Assembly (NCBI RefSeq): GCF_021890735.1
Contig: NZ_JAKKUR010000001.1
Coordinates: 41,792-105,791, forward strand
DNA from: Thermanaeromonas sp.
GTDB lineage: Bacteria > Bacillota > DSM-521 > Neomoorellales > Neomoorellaceae
Length of the DNA: 64,000 bases
Direction: 5' to 3'
The stretch's first letter is position 1; every line of letters starts with the position of its first letter. Below are positions 40,317-50,235 of the stretch, in pieces. The notes under the pieces are model-generated. The model saw only the letters and a list, made by a program, of their open reading frames with translations, ran no database searches and had not been told where the DNA came from. Position numbers and translations under genes: made by a program.

Positions 40317-41695
40317 CCTCTCACCTCTTTTAGCTCCTCTAAAGCCTGCTCCAACTTTACCGCCCTCGAACCCTTAAGAAGCGCTACATCCCCGCGCTGC
40401 AGGTACCGGGCAAGGAACCGGCCAGCCTCGCTAGGATGAAGAAAGGAAAATACCTGCTCCTTTGGCATCCCAGAGGCAATTGCCCCGGTAGCTATCTCCC
40501 GGGCCAGCTCCCCCACAGTCACCAGAACTGCTACCCCCGCCTCTGCAGCTCGTCTCCCCACTTTCCGGTGAAGCTCCGGACCTTCTTCCCCTAGCTCAAG
40601 CATGTCGCCCAACACAGCGATCTTCCGGCCTGGCAGCTCTTTTAAAACCTCCAAAGCGGCTACAACGGATTCCGGGTTCGCATTATAAGTATCGTTGTAA
40701 ATCACGGAACCCCGGGGGCCCGGCAGAACTTCCTGCCTTAGGCTTTCGACCGGCCATTCCTGCAACCTAGTCACCATATCATCTATATTTACCCCCAAAA
40801 TGTATCCCACGGTTAAGGCGGCTAGGCTATTTAAAACGTTATGCTTCCCCGGTACCGGAAGATGGACCTTCGCTTCTTTTTCCGGAAACCTTGCTACAAA
40901 TTCTACGCCTTCTAATCCCCTCGTTGCCATGTCCCGTGCTTGAACGGTGGCTCCATTCTCAAAGCCGTAAAATACAGTACGCACGGGTAGCCCCTCCGCC
41001 AGGCGCCGGCACCAAGGGTCATCTCCATTTAAGACGGCCAACCCGCCTTCAGGAAGTGCCTCCAAAAGTTCCCTTTTGGCCCGGGCTATGTTTTCCACCG
41101 AGCCTAGCCTTCCCAGGTGGGCCGTACCGATATTTGTTATGACACCCACCGTGGGCCGGGCTATCCTACAAAGGGAGGCGATCTCCCCCTTTCCCCGCAT
41201 CCCCATCTCCACCACCACAACCTGGTGGTCGGGTTTAAGATTTAGCAGGGTCAGGGGGAGGCCTATTTCATTATTGAAATTACCAGGATTTTTCCATACC
41301 TTAAACTTGGCCTCTAAAACCCGGGCCAAGAGATTCTTTGTAGTAGTTTTACCGCATGAGCCCGTAACCCCTATAAGCTCTCCTTTGAATACGGTTTGCC
41401 GATGATAAAGGGCCAAATCCTGAAGGGCCTTTAAAGTATCGCGCACCAAAATAAGCCCGCCCCGGCCTATCCCCTCCACCCGCCTGTCCACCACAGCCGC
41501 TACTGCTCCTTTAGCCAAAGCCTCTCCCACAAAATCGTGACCGTCAAACCGCTCACCTTTTAGGGCGAAAAATACTTCTCCTCCCCTAATCTGGCGGCTA
41601 TCCGTGCTGATGCCTTGTACTTTAACATCGGGTTCTCCTAGGAGCAGCTCTCCTCCCAATACACGGCAAAGGTCTCCAACGCTAAAGGAGATCAT
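40313..41695 (-). CDS. murF: UDP-N-acetylmuramoyl-tripeptide--D-alanyl-D-alanine ligase
   Basis: MurF adds D-Ala-D-Ala to the tripeptide precursor. The ATP loop GVTGSCGKTTTKNLLA and NYNDTYNANPES-type motif (YNDTYNANPESV) are present. The start ATG 41695 (MISFSVGDLCRVL, 460 residues) gives an ATGA overlap with the murE stop, which is more convincing than the track start three codons upstream. Confidence 0.97.
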   Translation of the reverse strand: MISFSVGDLCRVLGGELLLGEPDVKVQGISTDSRQIRGGEVFFALKGERFDGHDFVGEALAKGAVAAVVDRRVEGIGRGGLILVRDTLKALQDLALYHRQTVFKGELIGVTGSCGKTTTKNLLARVLEAKFKVWKNPGNFNNEIGLPLTLLNLKPDHQVVVVEMGMRGKGEIASLCRIARPTVGVITNIGTAHLGRLGSVENIARAKRELLEALPEGGLAVLNGDDPWCRRLAEGLPVRTVFYGFENGATVQARDMATRGLEGVEFVARFPEKEAKVHLPVPGKHNVLNSLAALTVGYILGVNIDDMVTRLQEWPVESLRQEVLPGPRGSVIYNDTYNANPESVVAALEVLKELPGRKIAVLGDMLELGEEGPELHRKVGRRAAEAGVAVLVTVGELAREIATGAIASGMPKEQVFSFLHPSEAGRFLARYLQRGDVALLKGSRAVKLEQALEELKEVRG

Positions 41696-43182
41696 CTTTC
41701 CCACCCCAGACGTCTCAGTTCTTCCCGGGCTACTTCTCTATCATCAAAGGGTAAAACCTTATCACCAATTACCTGGTAAGTTTCGTGGCCCTTCCCTGCA
41801 ATGACGACGGTGTCTCCCGCCCTCGCCATTTCTAATGCCCGGGCAATGGCTAGGCGCCGGTCTACTTCCACCATATAATCCCTATCTTTAACACGTTGCA
41901 CACCTGGAAGAATATCCTTTATGATGGCTTCGGGATCCTCGCTCCGGGGGTTATCAGAGGTTATAATACAGAAGTCGCTTAGCCTGGCCGCCGCTTCCCC
42001 CATAAGAGGACGCTTCGTCCGGTCCCGGTCGCCACCGCAACCGAATACTACTATAACCCGTCCTGGTGTCACCTGCCGAGCTGTCTTAAGCACGTTTTCT
42101 AAACCGTCCGGAGTATGGGCGTAGTCCACTATCACCATAAAATCCTGGCCTGCGTCTACTTTCTCAAAGCGCCCCGGCGCTCCTTCTAGCTGGCTTAATA
42201 TATCGGCTAATAACGGCGGTTCTATCCCTTCCTGCCATCCTACAGCCCACGCAGCCAAGACATTATAGACATTAAACTGGCCTACTAGCTTCAACTGTAA
42301 CGTATAGCGTTTGCCGTCACAGACCACTTCCAACAGAGTCCCCGTACTTCTAAGTTGTATATTTTCCGCCCGGACCATAGCCGCTGTGTTTAAACCGTAG
42401 GTAATAACCGGCACCTTCGTTAAAGTGATAAGCCTTTGGCCCCAGACATCATCACAATTTATTACGGCATACTTATAACCCGGCTTGTGGCCCTCTTTTA
42501 AAGAAGTAAAAAGCTTGGCCTTGGCGTTAAAGTAATCCTCCATAGTCAGGTGAAAATCCAGGTGATCCTGGGTCAAGTTGGTGAATACGGCGACATCGAA
42601 TTCCGTACCCCGCACGCGGTCTAAACTTAGGGCATGGGAAGATACCTCCATAACTACAGCTTTAGCCCCATTGTCGGCCATCCAAGCTAAAATTTTCTGG
42701 AGATCTAAAGATTCGGGGGTAGTGTGTTCCGTAGTTAGCACTCGCCCCCCCAACCGGTTGGTTACCGTACCCAGCAGGCCTGTAGCACAACCAGCAGAGT
42801 TCAAAATTCCCTCAATAAGATAAGTAGTTGTGGTTTTCCCGTTGGTTCCCGTGACACCGAACAAGCGTAGCCGCCGTGAGGGATACCCGTAAAAGTAAGC
42901 TGCCAGGTCGGCCAGAGCTTTGCGAGAATTCTCCACCTTAATCCACGACATCCCCGGGGGCAAGGGCGCCTCCTTTTGGATCACCGCTGCCACTGCCCCC
43001 CGTTCTGCCGCATCCCTAAGAAAAAAATGACCATCGGTACGGAAACCAGGTATGGCTACAAAAAGAAACCCGGGCTCCACCCGGCGGGAGTCATAATGGA
43101 TCCCGCGTATGGGCAAATCCTGCCGCCCACCGCGATCCAGAACTTCCACCACAGAACACAGTTCCTGCAAGCTAAACATAAA
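41692..43182 (-). CDS. murE: UDP-MurNAc-L-alanyl-D-glutamate--meso-diaminopimelate ligase
   Basis: MurE adds the third residue of the stem peptide. The ATP loop [17 protein letters not shown] is intact, and the substrate-determining motif DNPRSEDP is the meso-DAP type, so this organism should have DAP-containing peptidoglycan. The start ATG 43182 (496 residues) lies 9 nt after AGGGGG; the track start at 43230 adds 16 unlikely residues. Confidence 0.97.
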   Translation of the reverse strand, partial: FMFSLQELCSVVEVLDRGGRQDLPIRGIHYDSRRVEPGFLFVAIPGFRTDGHFFLRDAAERGAVAAVIQKEAPLPPGMSWIKVENSRKALADLAAYFYGYPSRRLRLFGVTGTNGKTTTTYLIEGILNSAGCATGLLGTVTNRLGGRVLTTEHTTPESLDLQKILAWMADNGAKAVVMEVSSHALSLDRVRGTEFDVAVFTNLTQDHLDFHLTMEDYFNAKAKLFTSLKEGHKPGYKYAVINCDDVWGQRLITLTKVPVITYGLNTAAMVRAENIQLRSTGTLLEVVCDGKRYTLQLKLVGQFNVYNVLAAWAVGWQEGIEPPLLADILSQLEGAPGRFEKVDAGQDFMVIVDYAHTPDGLENVLKTARQVTPGRVIVVFGCGGDRDRTKRPLMGEAAARLSDFCIITSDNPRSEDPEAIIKDILPGVQRVKDRDYMVEVDRRLAIARALEMARAGDTVVIAGKGHETYQVIGDKVLPFDDREVAREELRRLGWER

Positions 43183-43279
43183 CAACTGCCCCCTTTGTTT
43201 CCCCCTCACCCGCCGGCGCAACTGAATCAAAGGCTGTCATTTCTATTTTTAACCATCTACATATCTTTTAGACAACAGG

Positions 43280-45403
43280 TTAGGGTCCTAAAGTAGGACG
43301 GGTGGGTTCGTAAAACTTTACTTTTACCTGCGTACCGCGCGGTACGCGGGTACCTGGTACGGGATTTTGCTCGCCTGCTTGGCCGCTGCCTTCCGGCCAC
43401 AACTTAAGACCCAAAGCTTCTAGGACTTCTGCCGCCTCAGGAATACGGAGCCCCGTTAAATCCGGCACCCTGGGCTCTTCACCCTGCCCTTGGAGAAAAA
43501 GGATAACCTTACTACCTTGGGGGACCATCACACCTTCCTTAGGTATCTGGGCTACCACCACCCCGCCCTCTCCTTCTACCCGGGCTTCTAACCCCAAGGC
43601 TGCCAACTTGGCTTTAGCTTCCTGCACGGACAACCCCGTAAGGCTAGGAACTTCTACCGACTTCTTTTCTCCTTCTTCCTTGGGGGTCTCAACATACTGT
43701 GGAGGTATTTTTAGATAACGGAGCGCATCGGCTACCACCCTCTGAAAGATGGGCGCGGCCACTACTCCACCATAGTAGGGATAACCCTGGGGTTCATCTA
43801 CTATAACTAGAGCCAGTATCTGGGGATCGTTGGCCGGAGCAAACCCTATAAATGACGCAACATACTTTCCCTCTTGGTAACCTCCCGGTCCGGGCTTCTG
43901 GGCCGTACCGGTCTTTCCCGCCACGCGGTACCCGGGAATATAGGCATTTCTCCCCGTTCCTCCGCTCACTACCCCCTCCAGAAGCTGGCGAAGAACCTGG
44001 GCTGTAGCTGGAGATATTATCTGCCGTTGTACCTCCGGCTCTATACGCCGTACCACTTTCCCCTCGCTGTCCAAAATCTCCTTAACCAAGTGGGGCTTTA
44101 CGATCTTCCCCCCGTTAGCCACGGCAGCTACAGCCACGGCGAGCTGTATAGGAGTAACGGCTATGCCCTGGCCGATGCCAATGGTGGCAATGTTGATGGG
44201 CTTTAATTCTTCCCGGGGAATAAGTATCCCTGTCCCCTCACCCGTCAAATCGATCCCGGTGGGGCTTCCGAAACCGAAGCCCTGTATGTAATCATAAAAA
44301 CTCCCCGCTCTCTTCTCCTCCAGTTTTAAAGCTACGCTAACAAAAACGGGATTACAAGAATTCTTTACCCCTTCGGCAAAAGTCTGGCTGCCGTGAGCTA
44401 AGGGATAGGCCCAGCATCTAATGGAGTCCTGGCCTACCTGGATGTAACCCGGATCGTAAAATTTATCCTCAGGTTTTACCACACCTTCTTCCAGGGCTGC
44501 AGCTGCAGTTATGATTTTAAAAGTTGAACCCGGCTCGTAGGCATCCCTTACTACAGGATTGCCCCAGACCTCCGGAGGCGACTCGGAGAAACGATTGGGA
44601 TCAAAGGTAGGCCTGCTGGCTAGGGCTAGGATCTCTCCGGTATGGGGGTTCATAATTAGAATACTGGCCTTGCGGGGCTTGGTGGAGCTATGCATGAGCT
44701 GATCTAATTCTCTTTCCGCTATATATTGGAGGGTCTGGTCGATGGTTAAAACTAAGCTGTGCCCGTTCTGGGGTGGTACGTAATGGTGGGTAGCCTGAGG
44801 TATCTCACGGCCTAAGGCATCGAACTCCCGGGCGATCTGTCCGGGTACACCGCTAAGCTCCTTATCGTACATAGCCTCCAGCCCCTCGAGGCCCTGGTTA
44901 TCTATACCAGCAAATCCCAGAACGTGGGCAGCTAGTACGCCATTAGGGTAATACCTGCGGTTTTCCGGCACCACCACTATACCTGGAAGCTTAAGCTCCC
45001 TTATTTTGCGCGCTTTCTCCAAGTCTACGCGGCGAGCTATAAATTCAAAGCCGGTAGGACGTGTGATTTTTTCTAATATCTCCTCTTGAGGCTGTCCCAG
45101 AATCTCAGCTAGCTTAGCAGCTATCTCCTGCTGCCGGCCAGAGTCCCTGACCTCCGGCGGAAAGACTCCTATGTAGTCACTAGTTATATTTATCGCCAAC
45201 TCCCGCCGGAGGCGGTCATAAATAATGCCCCGCTGGGCTGGTACCGGAACAACGGCCAACCTGTTCTGCAGGGCCTTTTTCTGTAAATCCCCTCCACGAA
45301 CTAACTGTAACCAAGTAAGGCGCAACATAATAATGAAAAGGCCGGCCGAGAGAAGCAAAAAGACAACCAGTAGCCGCTTCTTGAGGTTTATACTGGTATA
45401 CAT
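43280..45403 (-). CDS. ftsI: Class B penicillin-binding protein with two PASTA domains (FtsI/SpoVD type)
   Basis: This is the division- or spore-cortex-type transpeptidase that cross-links peptidoglycan made by the SEDS partner. It has 707 residues: a membrane anchor near residues 10-30, a pedestal domain, a transpeptidase domain with EPGSTFKIITA (catalytic Ser), KNSCNPVF and AGKTGTAQKP, then two C-terminal PASTA domains (residues about 575-700). Two PASTA units resemble B. subtilis PbpB; SpoVD has one. Clostridia often carry a single gene here, so the sporulation role stays open. Confidence 0.95.
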   Translation of the reverse strand: MYTSINLKKRLLVVFLLLSAGLFIIMLRLTWLQLVRGGDLQKKALQNRLAVVPVPAQRGIIYDRLRRELAINITSDYIGVFPPEVRDSGRQQEIAAKLAEILGQPQEEILEKITRPTGFEFIARRVDLEKARKIRELKLPGIVVVPENRRYYPNGVLAAHVLGFAGIDNQGLEGLEAMYDKELSGVPGQIAREFDALGREIPQATHHYVPPQNGHSLVLTIDQTLQYIAERELDQLMHSSTKPRKASILIMNPHTGEILALASRPTFDPNRFSESPPEVWGNPVVRDAYEPGSTFKIITAAAALEEGVVKPEDKFYDPGYIQVGQDSIRCWAYPLAHGSQTFAEGVKNSCNPVFVSVALKLEEKRAGSFYDYIQGFGFGSPTGIDLTGEGTGILIPREELKPINIATIGIGQGIAVTPIQLAVAVAAVANGGKIVKPHLVKEILDSEGKVVRRIEPEVQRQIISPATAQVLRQLLEGVVSGGTGRNAYIPGYRVAGKTGTAQKPGPGGYQEGKYVASFIGFAPANDPQILALVIVDEPQGYPYYGGVVAAPIFQRVVADALRYLKIPPQYVETPKEEGEKKSVEVPSLTGLSVQEAKAKLAALGLEARVEGEGGVVVAQIPKEGVMVPQGSKVILFLQGQGEEPRVPDLTGLRIPEAAEVLEALGLKLWPEGSGQAGEQNPVPGTRVPRGTQVKVKFYEPTRPTLGP

Positions 45404-45460
45404 GTTAGCCTGCCCCTTGTTCAGTCCCCCAGCTTTGGCTCCCCTTATCCCCGGTAATTT

Positions 45461-45955
45461 CTAACTGTCAGCAGCTTCGGCCGGCCGGGCCCCCGCTAAC
45501 CATTGTTGCAAAGCCTGGCCGACCCTTAACCAGAAGGAATGCATTTTCGTCTCCTGGGAGTACTGGGTGGCTGGGGAATTCTCAGCTACCTTAGGATCAT
45601 CATCCCAGGTTGAAGTGCTAAGGCGCACATCTTGGGGCGCCGGCTTAACCATCCCCAACTTGGTGGTAGCTAACTCCGCCACCCGTTCGGGAGACTTAAG
45701 GCGTGCTACCTCCAGCTCTAACTGTTCATTAGCTTGCTGCAAGGCAAGGATCTCTCTTTTGATCCTGGTCAGCTCATATCCTTTTAGTGTTAAGAAGACA
45801 CATTGTACAGTCCAGGTTAGACCTATGGCAAAGGCCAGCAAGACTAATACTACGGCCATTGCTTTCGGCTTGCCTCGAGCTTTGCTTCTTTGGGGATAAG
45901 GTTGCACCAAGGGTTGCTGGGGCCAGGATAACTTAACCTGAGGTGCCGCTAACAC
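45461..45955 (-). CDS. ftsL: Cell division protein FtsL-like
   Basis: This is a bitopic divisome protein of 164 residues: a cytoplasmic basic region, one membrane helix (AVVLVLLAFAIGLTWTVQCVFL), and an extracytoplasmic leucine-zipper-like coiled coil (residues about 75-115) ending in the LGMVKPA motif common to FtsL/DivIC. Sequence identity in FtsL is low, so the call rests on topology and location between rsmH and the PBP gene. Confidence 0.88.
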   Translation of the reverse strand: MLAAPQVKLSWPQQPLVQPYPQRSKARGKPKAMAVVLVLLAFAIGLTWTVQCVFLTLKGYELTRIKREILALQQANEQLELEVARLKSPERVAELATTKLGMVKPAPQDVRLSTSTWDDDPKVAENSPATQYSQETKMHSFWLRVGQALQQWLAGARPAEAADS

Positions 45956-45958
45956 AAC

Positions 45959-46867
45959 TTATTCACCTTCCTCCTTTTTTAGAACACGCCTGGCAGCCCG
46001 CAACTTTGCGCTGCGTGCCCGGGGGTTAGATTCAATCTCTTCTAAAGAAGGCACTACAGGTTTCGGGGTCAGTATTTCTAACAGCCTTCCGCTAAGCTCT
46101 TTAAAGGTTTGCTTTACAATCCTGTCCTCTAAGGAATGAAACGATATGACTACGATCCGTCCTCCCGGATTGAGCACGCGTTCTAGCTCAGCAAGCGTCC
46201 TCCGCAGCTCCCCTAACTCGTCGTTTACTGCTATACGTAAGGCTTGAAAAGTCCTTTTAGCAGGATGGGGGCCGCTCCTTCTAAATCTGGCGGGGATGGC
46301 AGCCTTAACGATGTCCACAAGCTGCAAGGTGCTCAATATAGGTCTTTTCTCGCGGGCCCTAACTATGAAGTGGGCTATACGCGCCGCCCAGCGTTCTTCA
46401 CCGTACTCCTTTAAGATACGGGTCAGTTCCTCCTCCGGCCAGGTATTTACGATTTCCGCTGCTGTTAGTTCCTGCCGGCGGTCCATGCGCATATCCAGGG
46501 GAGCGTCAACCTGATAGGTGAACCCGCGCTCTGCATTTTCCAGGTGATAAGAAGACACTCCTAAATCGAAAAGCAAGCCATCGGCTCCCTTTAACCCTTC
46601 TACCTCCAGGATAGAGGATAACGAGCTAAAGTTAGCGTGAAAGAGTTTAAACCTCCCCTCGAAGGGTTTAAGTTTTAGGCCGGCTGCATGTACGGCCTCT
46701 TCATCCCGGTCCAGGCCTATAAGGAAGCCTCCGGGCTGCAGACGCTCCAAGAGAGCATACGCATGCCCCCCACCGCCCACGGTAGCATCTATAAAAATCT
46801 CACCTGGCCTGGGATCGAGGAAACGCAAAACCTCCGACAAAAGAACAGGTTTATGAACAAAATTCAA
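45959..46867 (-). CDS. rsmH: 16S rRNA (cytosine1402-N4)-methyltransferase
   Basis: RsmH (MraW) methylates C1402 of 16S rRNA using SAM. It has 302 residues. [13 protein letters not shown] at the N-terminus, the SAM loop [15 protein letters not shown], the [18 protein letters not shown] motif and the C-terminal [14 protein letters not shown] are diagnostic. It follows mraZ by 20 nt. Confidence 0.98.
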   Translation of the reverse strand: MNFVHKPVLLSEVLRFLDPRPGEIFIDATVGGGGHAYALLERLQPGGFLIGLDRDEEAVHAAGLKLKPFEGRFKLFHANFSSLSSILEVEGLKGADGLLFDLGVSSYHLENAERGFTYQVDAPLDMRMDRRQELTAAEIVNTWPEEELTRILKEYGEERWAARIAHFIVRAREKRPILSTLQLVDIVKAAIPARFRRSGPHPAKRTFQALRIAVNDELGELRRTLAELERVLNPGGRIVVISFHSLEDRIVKQTFKELSGRLLEILTPKPVVPSLEEIESNPRARSAKLRAARRVLKKEEGE

Positions 46868-46887
46868 GTAGGATAAGACACCCCATT

Positions 46888-47319
46888 CTAAAAGCCTAAA
46901 TCACCCATCTTCTCCGCTAGAGCTTCGTACTGGGCGGCAGTCTCCGCCAAATATTTCTCCCATAGCTCCCGGCTCCAAATTTCTACGCGGGTAGAAACCC
47001 CGGCGATGACCACTTCCTTTTCTAAGCGGGCATATTCCCTTAGGCTTGCCGGCAGCAATATTCTCCCCTGGCGGTCGAACTCACATTCCGTAGCTCCGGA
47101 GAAAAAAAAGCGCATAAAAGCCCGGGCATCAGCTCTGGTGAGAGGCCAGGATCTGAGCTTCTGTTCTATCTCCTCCCAGTTTTTACGGGGATAAACGAAG
47201 AGACAATTATCCAGGCCCTTCGTAACAATAAACCGGTCTCCCAGCCCCTCGCGGAAGCGGGCCGGGATGATGAGGCGACCCTTTTCATCTATGGTGTGGT
47301 AATACTCTCCGATAAACAA
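46888..47319 (-). CDS. mraZ: Transcriptional regulator MraZ
   Basis: MraZ is the AbrB-fold DNA-binding regulator that controls its own dcw operon. It carries two MraZ repeats with the [16 protein letters not shown] and [16 protein letters not shown] signatures. I choose TTG 47319 (143 residues, [12 protein letters not shown]) because the length equals the family norm; GTG 47334 in the track is an alternative with a weak AGGG site. A periodic operator lies directly upstream. Confidence 0.96.
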   Translation of the reverse strand: MFIGEYYHTIDEKGRLIIPARFREGLGDRFIVTKGLDNCLFVYPRKNWEEIEQKLRSWPLTRADARAFMRFFFSGATECEFDRQGRILLPASLREYARLEKEVVIAGVSTRVEIWSRELWEKYLAETAAQYEALAEKMGDLGF

Positions 47320-47340
47320 GGACCCGGGCCCCACTTTCTT

Positions 47341-47375
47341 TCCCTATTTCACCACTATCAACCACTTTCCACCAC
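47341..47375 (-). promoter_or_regulatory. MraZ-type operator: 10-bp-spaced GTGG repeats
   Basis: On the plus strand ACCAC begins at exactly 47351, 47361 and 47371, so on the minus strand GTGG repeats every 10 nt, with a degenerate fourth AGGG near 47343. The minus-strand units read AAAGTGGTTG and ATAGTGGTGA. Known MraZ boxes are three or more such direct repeats, one helical turn apart, in front of mraZ. Confidence 0.8.
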
Positions 47376-47420
47376 ATATATTCTTCACCAGGAGGAAAAT
47401 TCCTGCCAAGGAAAAATAAA

Positions 47421-47462
47421 AAACTCCCTCCAGACTTTTAAATAAAGCAAGGGAGGGAGTTT
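47421..47462 (-). terminator. Terminator between the MetE-like gene and mraZ
   Basis: AAACTCCCTC and GAGGGAGTTT pair over 10 bp around a 22-nt loop, with T-rich flanks on both strands; on the minus strand the tail is TTTTTTATTTTT. It isolates the dcw cluster from the gene upstream. Confidence 0.85.
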
Positions 47463-47491
47463 TCTCATGCTCGGTTTAAAAACTCGTACAG

Positions 47492-48577
47492 TTATTCCCC
47501 AGCCATTGCTTCCGCGACCTCAAATGTAAGTTGGTAGACCCGTCTAGCCAATTCTTCATCTAGTACACCGGTACCGCAAGAAGGAGTTACCAATCCTTGC
47601 CGGTAAAGGCGGCTAGAGTTTACTCCCCTTTTCACCAGTTCCTCGATATAATTTTTGAGGAGAGCGCACAAGGTGGCACAACTTTCTTCCCAGGCCTTCT
47701 CATAGGTGGGTACGATACCCCACGCCAGGGTCCCTCCTTCATTAAGAAAATCCTCGACCTGGGAAGCATACACCTTTAGGCTCTCAAAATAGTTATAGGC
47801 ATCGAAGCTTATTATCCGGAAACCGGATACCATAAAAATGGACCAGTCTACGCCGCTGCAGGAGTGTGCTCCGGGGATCCCCGGGGCGTTGATAATTTCT
47901 AAAGCCACCTCTTTTAAAGCTTCTATCACTTCCTCCCGGTTTAAGGCTACGTGGGTCGAGGTACCGTAGGCGGATAAAGCCGGGTCATCCACAAAGATTA
48001 TGGCCGGTAGGCCCCTTGTTCCTAAAACCTTGGCCTGCCAGCGTGCCTGCATAGCCGTAGTTTTTACGATTAAATCCCGGAGCTGAGGGTCATAAAACGC
48101 GTAACGTCCCTCGGCATCGGTTAAGTATAATCCCGCTGTTAAAGGGCCGGCCACCTGTCCTTTAAGAAATAAAGCTTGCCCTGTTCCTTCACGCGACAGG
48201 AACTCAACAAAAGCATAAAAACCCCGGCCGGCCTCCCTAGGGATGGCAAAGTACTCTAAGGCCCGGGAGTGTCCCGAAGCGGCATCCAAAAGTAGCGTAT
48301 AAAATTGAGTAAGCTTCTCCGGCCAATCTGAAGCCCTGGTATTAAAGTAAGGCAACCCCTCACCCTCGGGTACTACAATCAGCCCCAACCGTACCAAAGG
48401 AGCTAGGCTCTGGTATACAAAATGCTCCACCCGTCCCCTCTTGGGTAACTGCGGCCAATGGGGGATCTGAGGCATGCTTTTAAAAATTAGCTCCAGCGCA
48501 GGCTCGGGCTCTTTAAAAGGTAAGCTGCCGATACCGCAGGGCCAAAAATTTCCCGGCACCTGCACGGTTTCCACCAC
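47492..48577 (-). CDS. Cobalamin-independent methionine synthase-like / UROD-MetE superfamily protein
   Basis: This 361-residue protein resembles the C-terminal catalytic half of MetE. Likely zinc ligands are HSCSG near residue 242 (His-x-Cys) and PSCGTG near residue 340 (Cys), matching the HxC...C metal site. The N-terminal GIGSLPFKEPEPAL is typical of short MetE-like proteins in anaerobes. The N-terminal folate/homocysteine domain of full MetE is absent, so it may use a corrinoid protein or another methyl donor; that is inference. GTG 48577 is followed by another GTG, so the start is uncertain. It diverges from the GNAT gene. Confidence 0.8.
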   Translation of the reverse strand: MVETVQVPGNFWPCGIGSLPFKEPEPALELIFKSMPQIPHWPQLPKRGRVEHFVYQSLAPLVRLGLIVVPEGEGLPYFNTRASDWPEKLTQFYTLLLDAASGHSRALEYFAIPREAGRGFYAFVEFLSREGTGQALFLKGQVAGPLTAGLYLTDAEGRYAFYDPQLRDLIVKTTAMQARWQAKVLGTRGLPAIIFVDDPALSAYGTSTHVALNREEVIEALKEVALEIINAPGIPGAHSCSGVDWSIFMVSGFRIISFDAYNYFESLKVYASQVEDFLNEGGTLAWGIVPTYEKAWEESCATLCALLKNYIEELVKRGVNSSRLYRQGLVTPSCGTGVLDEELARRVYQLTFEVAEAMAGE

Positions 48578-48637
48578 CTTTCAAGGCAGTACTCTTGCGT
48601 TTAATCTTTGTGGAGCGCGTGGTATTATAAACATTGA

Positions 48638-49156
48638 GTGATTATGGAAGTAATCTGCCTTACCGAAGCGGCTCAGTTTAATAGAATGCGCCATGCCCTT
48701 ACCGATATTTATCTTTCCGGCTACGCCACCATACCGGAATATGCTTACACGACCACGCAGGACATCTGGCATTACCTCAAGTGGCTCTTCCACCGGAGCC
48801 GGGGAGGGTTTTTCCTCTTGCTGCACTCGGAGCTACCCCGGGGGTTTATATGTACCGATCCGGACTGGAGGGATTTGGACGACAAAAGGATCGGCGAAAT
48901 CCATGAACTAGTAGTTACCCGGGAATTTCAGGGTAGGGGTGCGGGTAGCCTCCTCCTGCACTGTGGCATTCGTTTTCTATATTCTAGAAAACATAGACGT
49001 ATCGGCTTGTGGGTGGGAGCCCGTAATTACCGTGCCATCCACTTTTACCTCCGCCACGGTTTCAGGTACGGACCTGTAAGGGGAGTCTGGCAACGCATGT
49101 ACCTCGATACCGATAAAGTAGAACTACAAACCGCCAGCGGCCTTCCCCTGCAGTAG
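48638..49156 (+). CDS. GNAT family N-acetyltransferase
   Basis: This 172-residue protein has the acetyl-CoA-binding motif A LVVTREFQGRGAGSLLL and motif B with LWVGARNYRAIHFYLRHGFRYG. The substrate is unknown. The track start is GTG 48638, with ATG 48644 equally possible. It sits alone on the plus strand between two minus-strand genes and ends 2 nt from the convergent ROK gene, with no terminator between. Confidence 0.9.
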   Translation: MIMEVICLTEAAQFNRMRHALTDIYLSGYATIPEYAYTTTQDIWHYLKWLFHRSRGGFFLLLHSELPRGFICTDPDWRDLDDKRIGEIHELVVTREFQGRGAGSLLLHCGIRFLYSRKHRRIGLWVGARNYRAIHFYLRHGFRYGPVRGVWQRMYLDTDKVELQTASGLPLQ

Positions 49157-49158
49157 GT

Positions 49159-50115
49159 CTATTCATTACACCCCTTTTCCAAGAGGCTTAAGGCTAAATA
49201 GGCCGCTCCTACAAACCCGGCTTTATTGCCCAGACGGGCCGCAAGCAAGGGTAACGGCCTTATCTGCCACGGGCCTAAAGCCTCAACAAACCTCTCCTTA
49301 AGAGGCTTTAAAATCACCTCTCCCGCCTGAGCCACCCCCCCTCCTATAATAACCACTTCCGGCCCTAAAAGAAAGACGGCATTGGCCAGGGCTATTCCCA
49401 GGTAACTTGCCGCCCTATTTACTACTTCCAGAGCCAGCTCGTCGCCCTCGCGGGCCGCAAGTAAAACATCCTTGGCCTCCAAGCCCGGTTTATGTTGTAA
49501 TGAAGAAGGCCGCCCTCTTTTCAATTCACGCTCTACCTGGTGGACTATGGCCGTGGCTGAAGCCAGCGTTTCCAGACAACCCCGACCTCCACACTGACAT
49601 AGGGCGCCCTCGGGATCTACCTTAACATGTCCCAACTCGGCTCCGTAACCCCAAAAACCCCGGCGGACTTCGCCGTCTAATATTACCGCGGAGCCTATAC
49701 CCGTACCAATGGTAACCATCAAAATATCCTTGTAGTTCCGGCCGGCCCCTTGCCACATTTCCCCTAAAGCAGCGACATGGGCATCATTATCTAGGGACAC
49801 CGGAATCCCCAGGACCTTTTCCATTTTCTCTTTTAACGGGAAGTTGGACCAGTGAAGGTTGGGGGCTAGCCTTACTAAGCCTTTTTCCACATCTACTGAA
49901 CCAGGAATACCCACGCCTGCCCCCTGGAGCTCGCTTTCCTTTATACCTGCAGTGACCTTGAGTACTTCGGTCAAGGTTGCCATCTGGGCTAAAACTACTT
50001 CCGCTCCATCTTGAGCTTTAGTAGGGACTTGCCCCTGGGCCAAAATGCGCCCTTCCTTATCTACAATTCCCCCCTTTATACTGGTACCACCCAGGTCGAT
50101 GCCTAAAAAATACAC
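49159..50115 (-). CDS. ROK family sugar kinase (glucokinase-like)
   Basis: This enzyme phosphorylates a hexose, most likely glucose, by family precedent. Its ATP phosphate motif is LGIDLGGTSIKGGIVD, and the ROK zinc motif is CQCGGRGCLETLAS; both are intact. DNDAHVAALGE contains the catalytic Asp. GTG 50115 (318 residues) is preferred because AAGGGGA lies 7 nt before it and the product then starts right at the fold (VYFLGIDLG); the track start at 50151 lies 12 codons earlier. Confidence 0.93.
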   Translation of the reverse strand: MYFLGIDLGGTSIKGGIVDKEGRILAQGQVPTKAQDGAEVVLAQMATLTEVLKVTAGIKESELQGAGVGIPGSVDVEKGLVRLAPNLHWSNFPLKEKMEKVLGIPVSLDNDAHVAALGEMWQGAGRNYKDILMVTIGTGIGSAVILDGEVRRGFWGYGAELGHVKVDPEGALCQCGGRGCLETLASATAIVHQVERELKRGRPSSLQHKPGLEAKDVLLAAREGDELALEVVNRAASYLGIALANAVFLLGPEVVIIGGGVAQAGEVILKPLKERFVEALGPWQIRPLPLLAARLGNKAGFVGAAYLALSLLEKGCNE

Positions 50116-50235
50116 CCCTGTTCCCCTTTCTTTAGCAGGAATTTTCTGCACACTAACGAATTTTTATCATAACATCCAACACATGTAAAGTTCGCCTGGC
50201 GGGGAAAACTAACTTACCGAGGGGGAATCTAGAAT

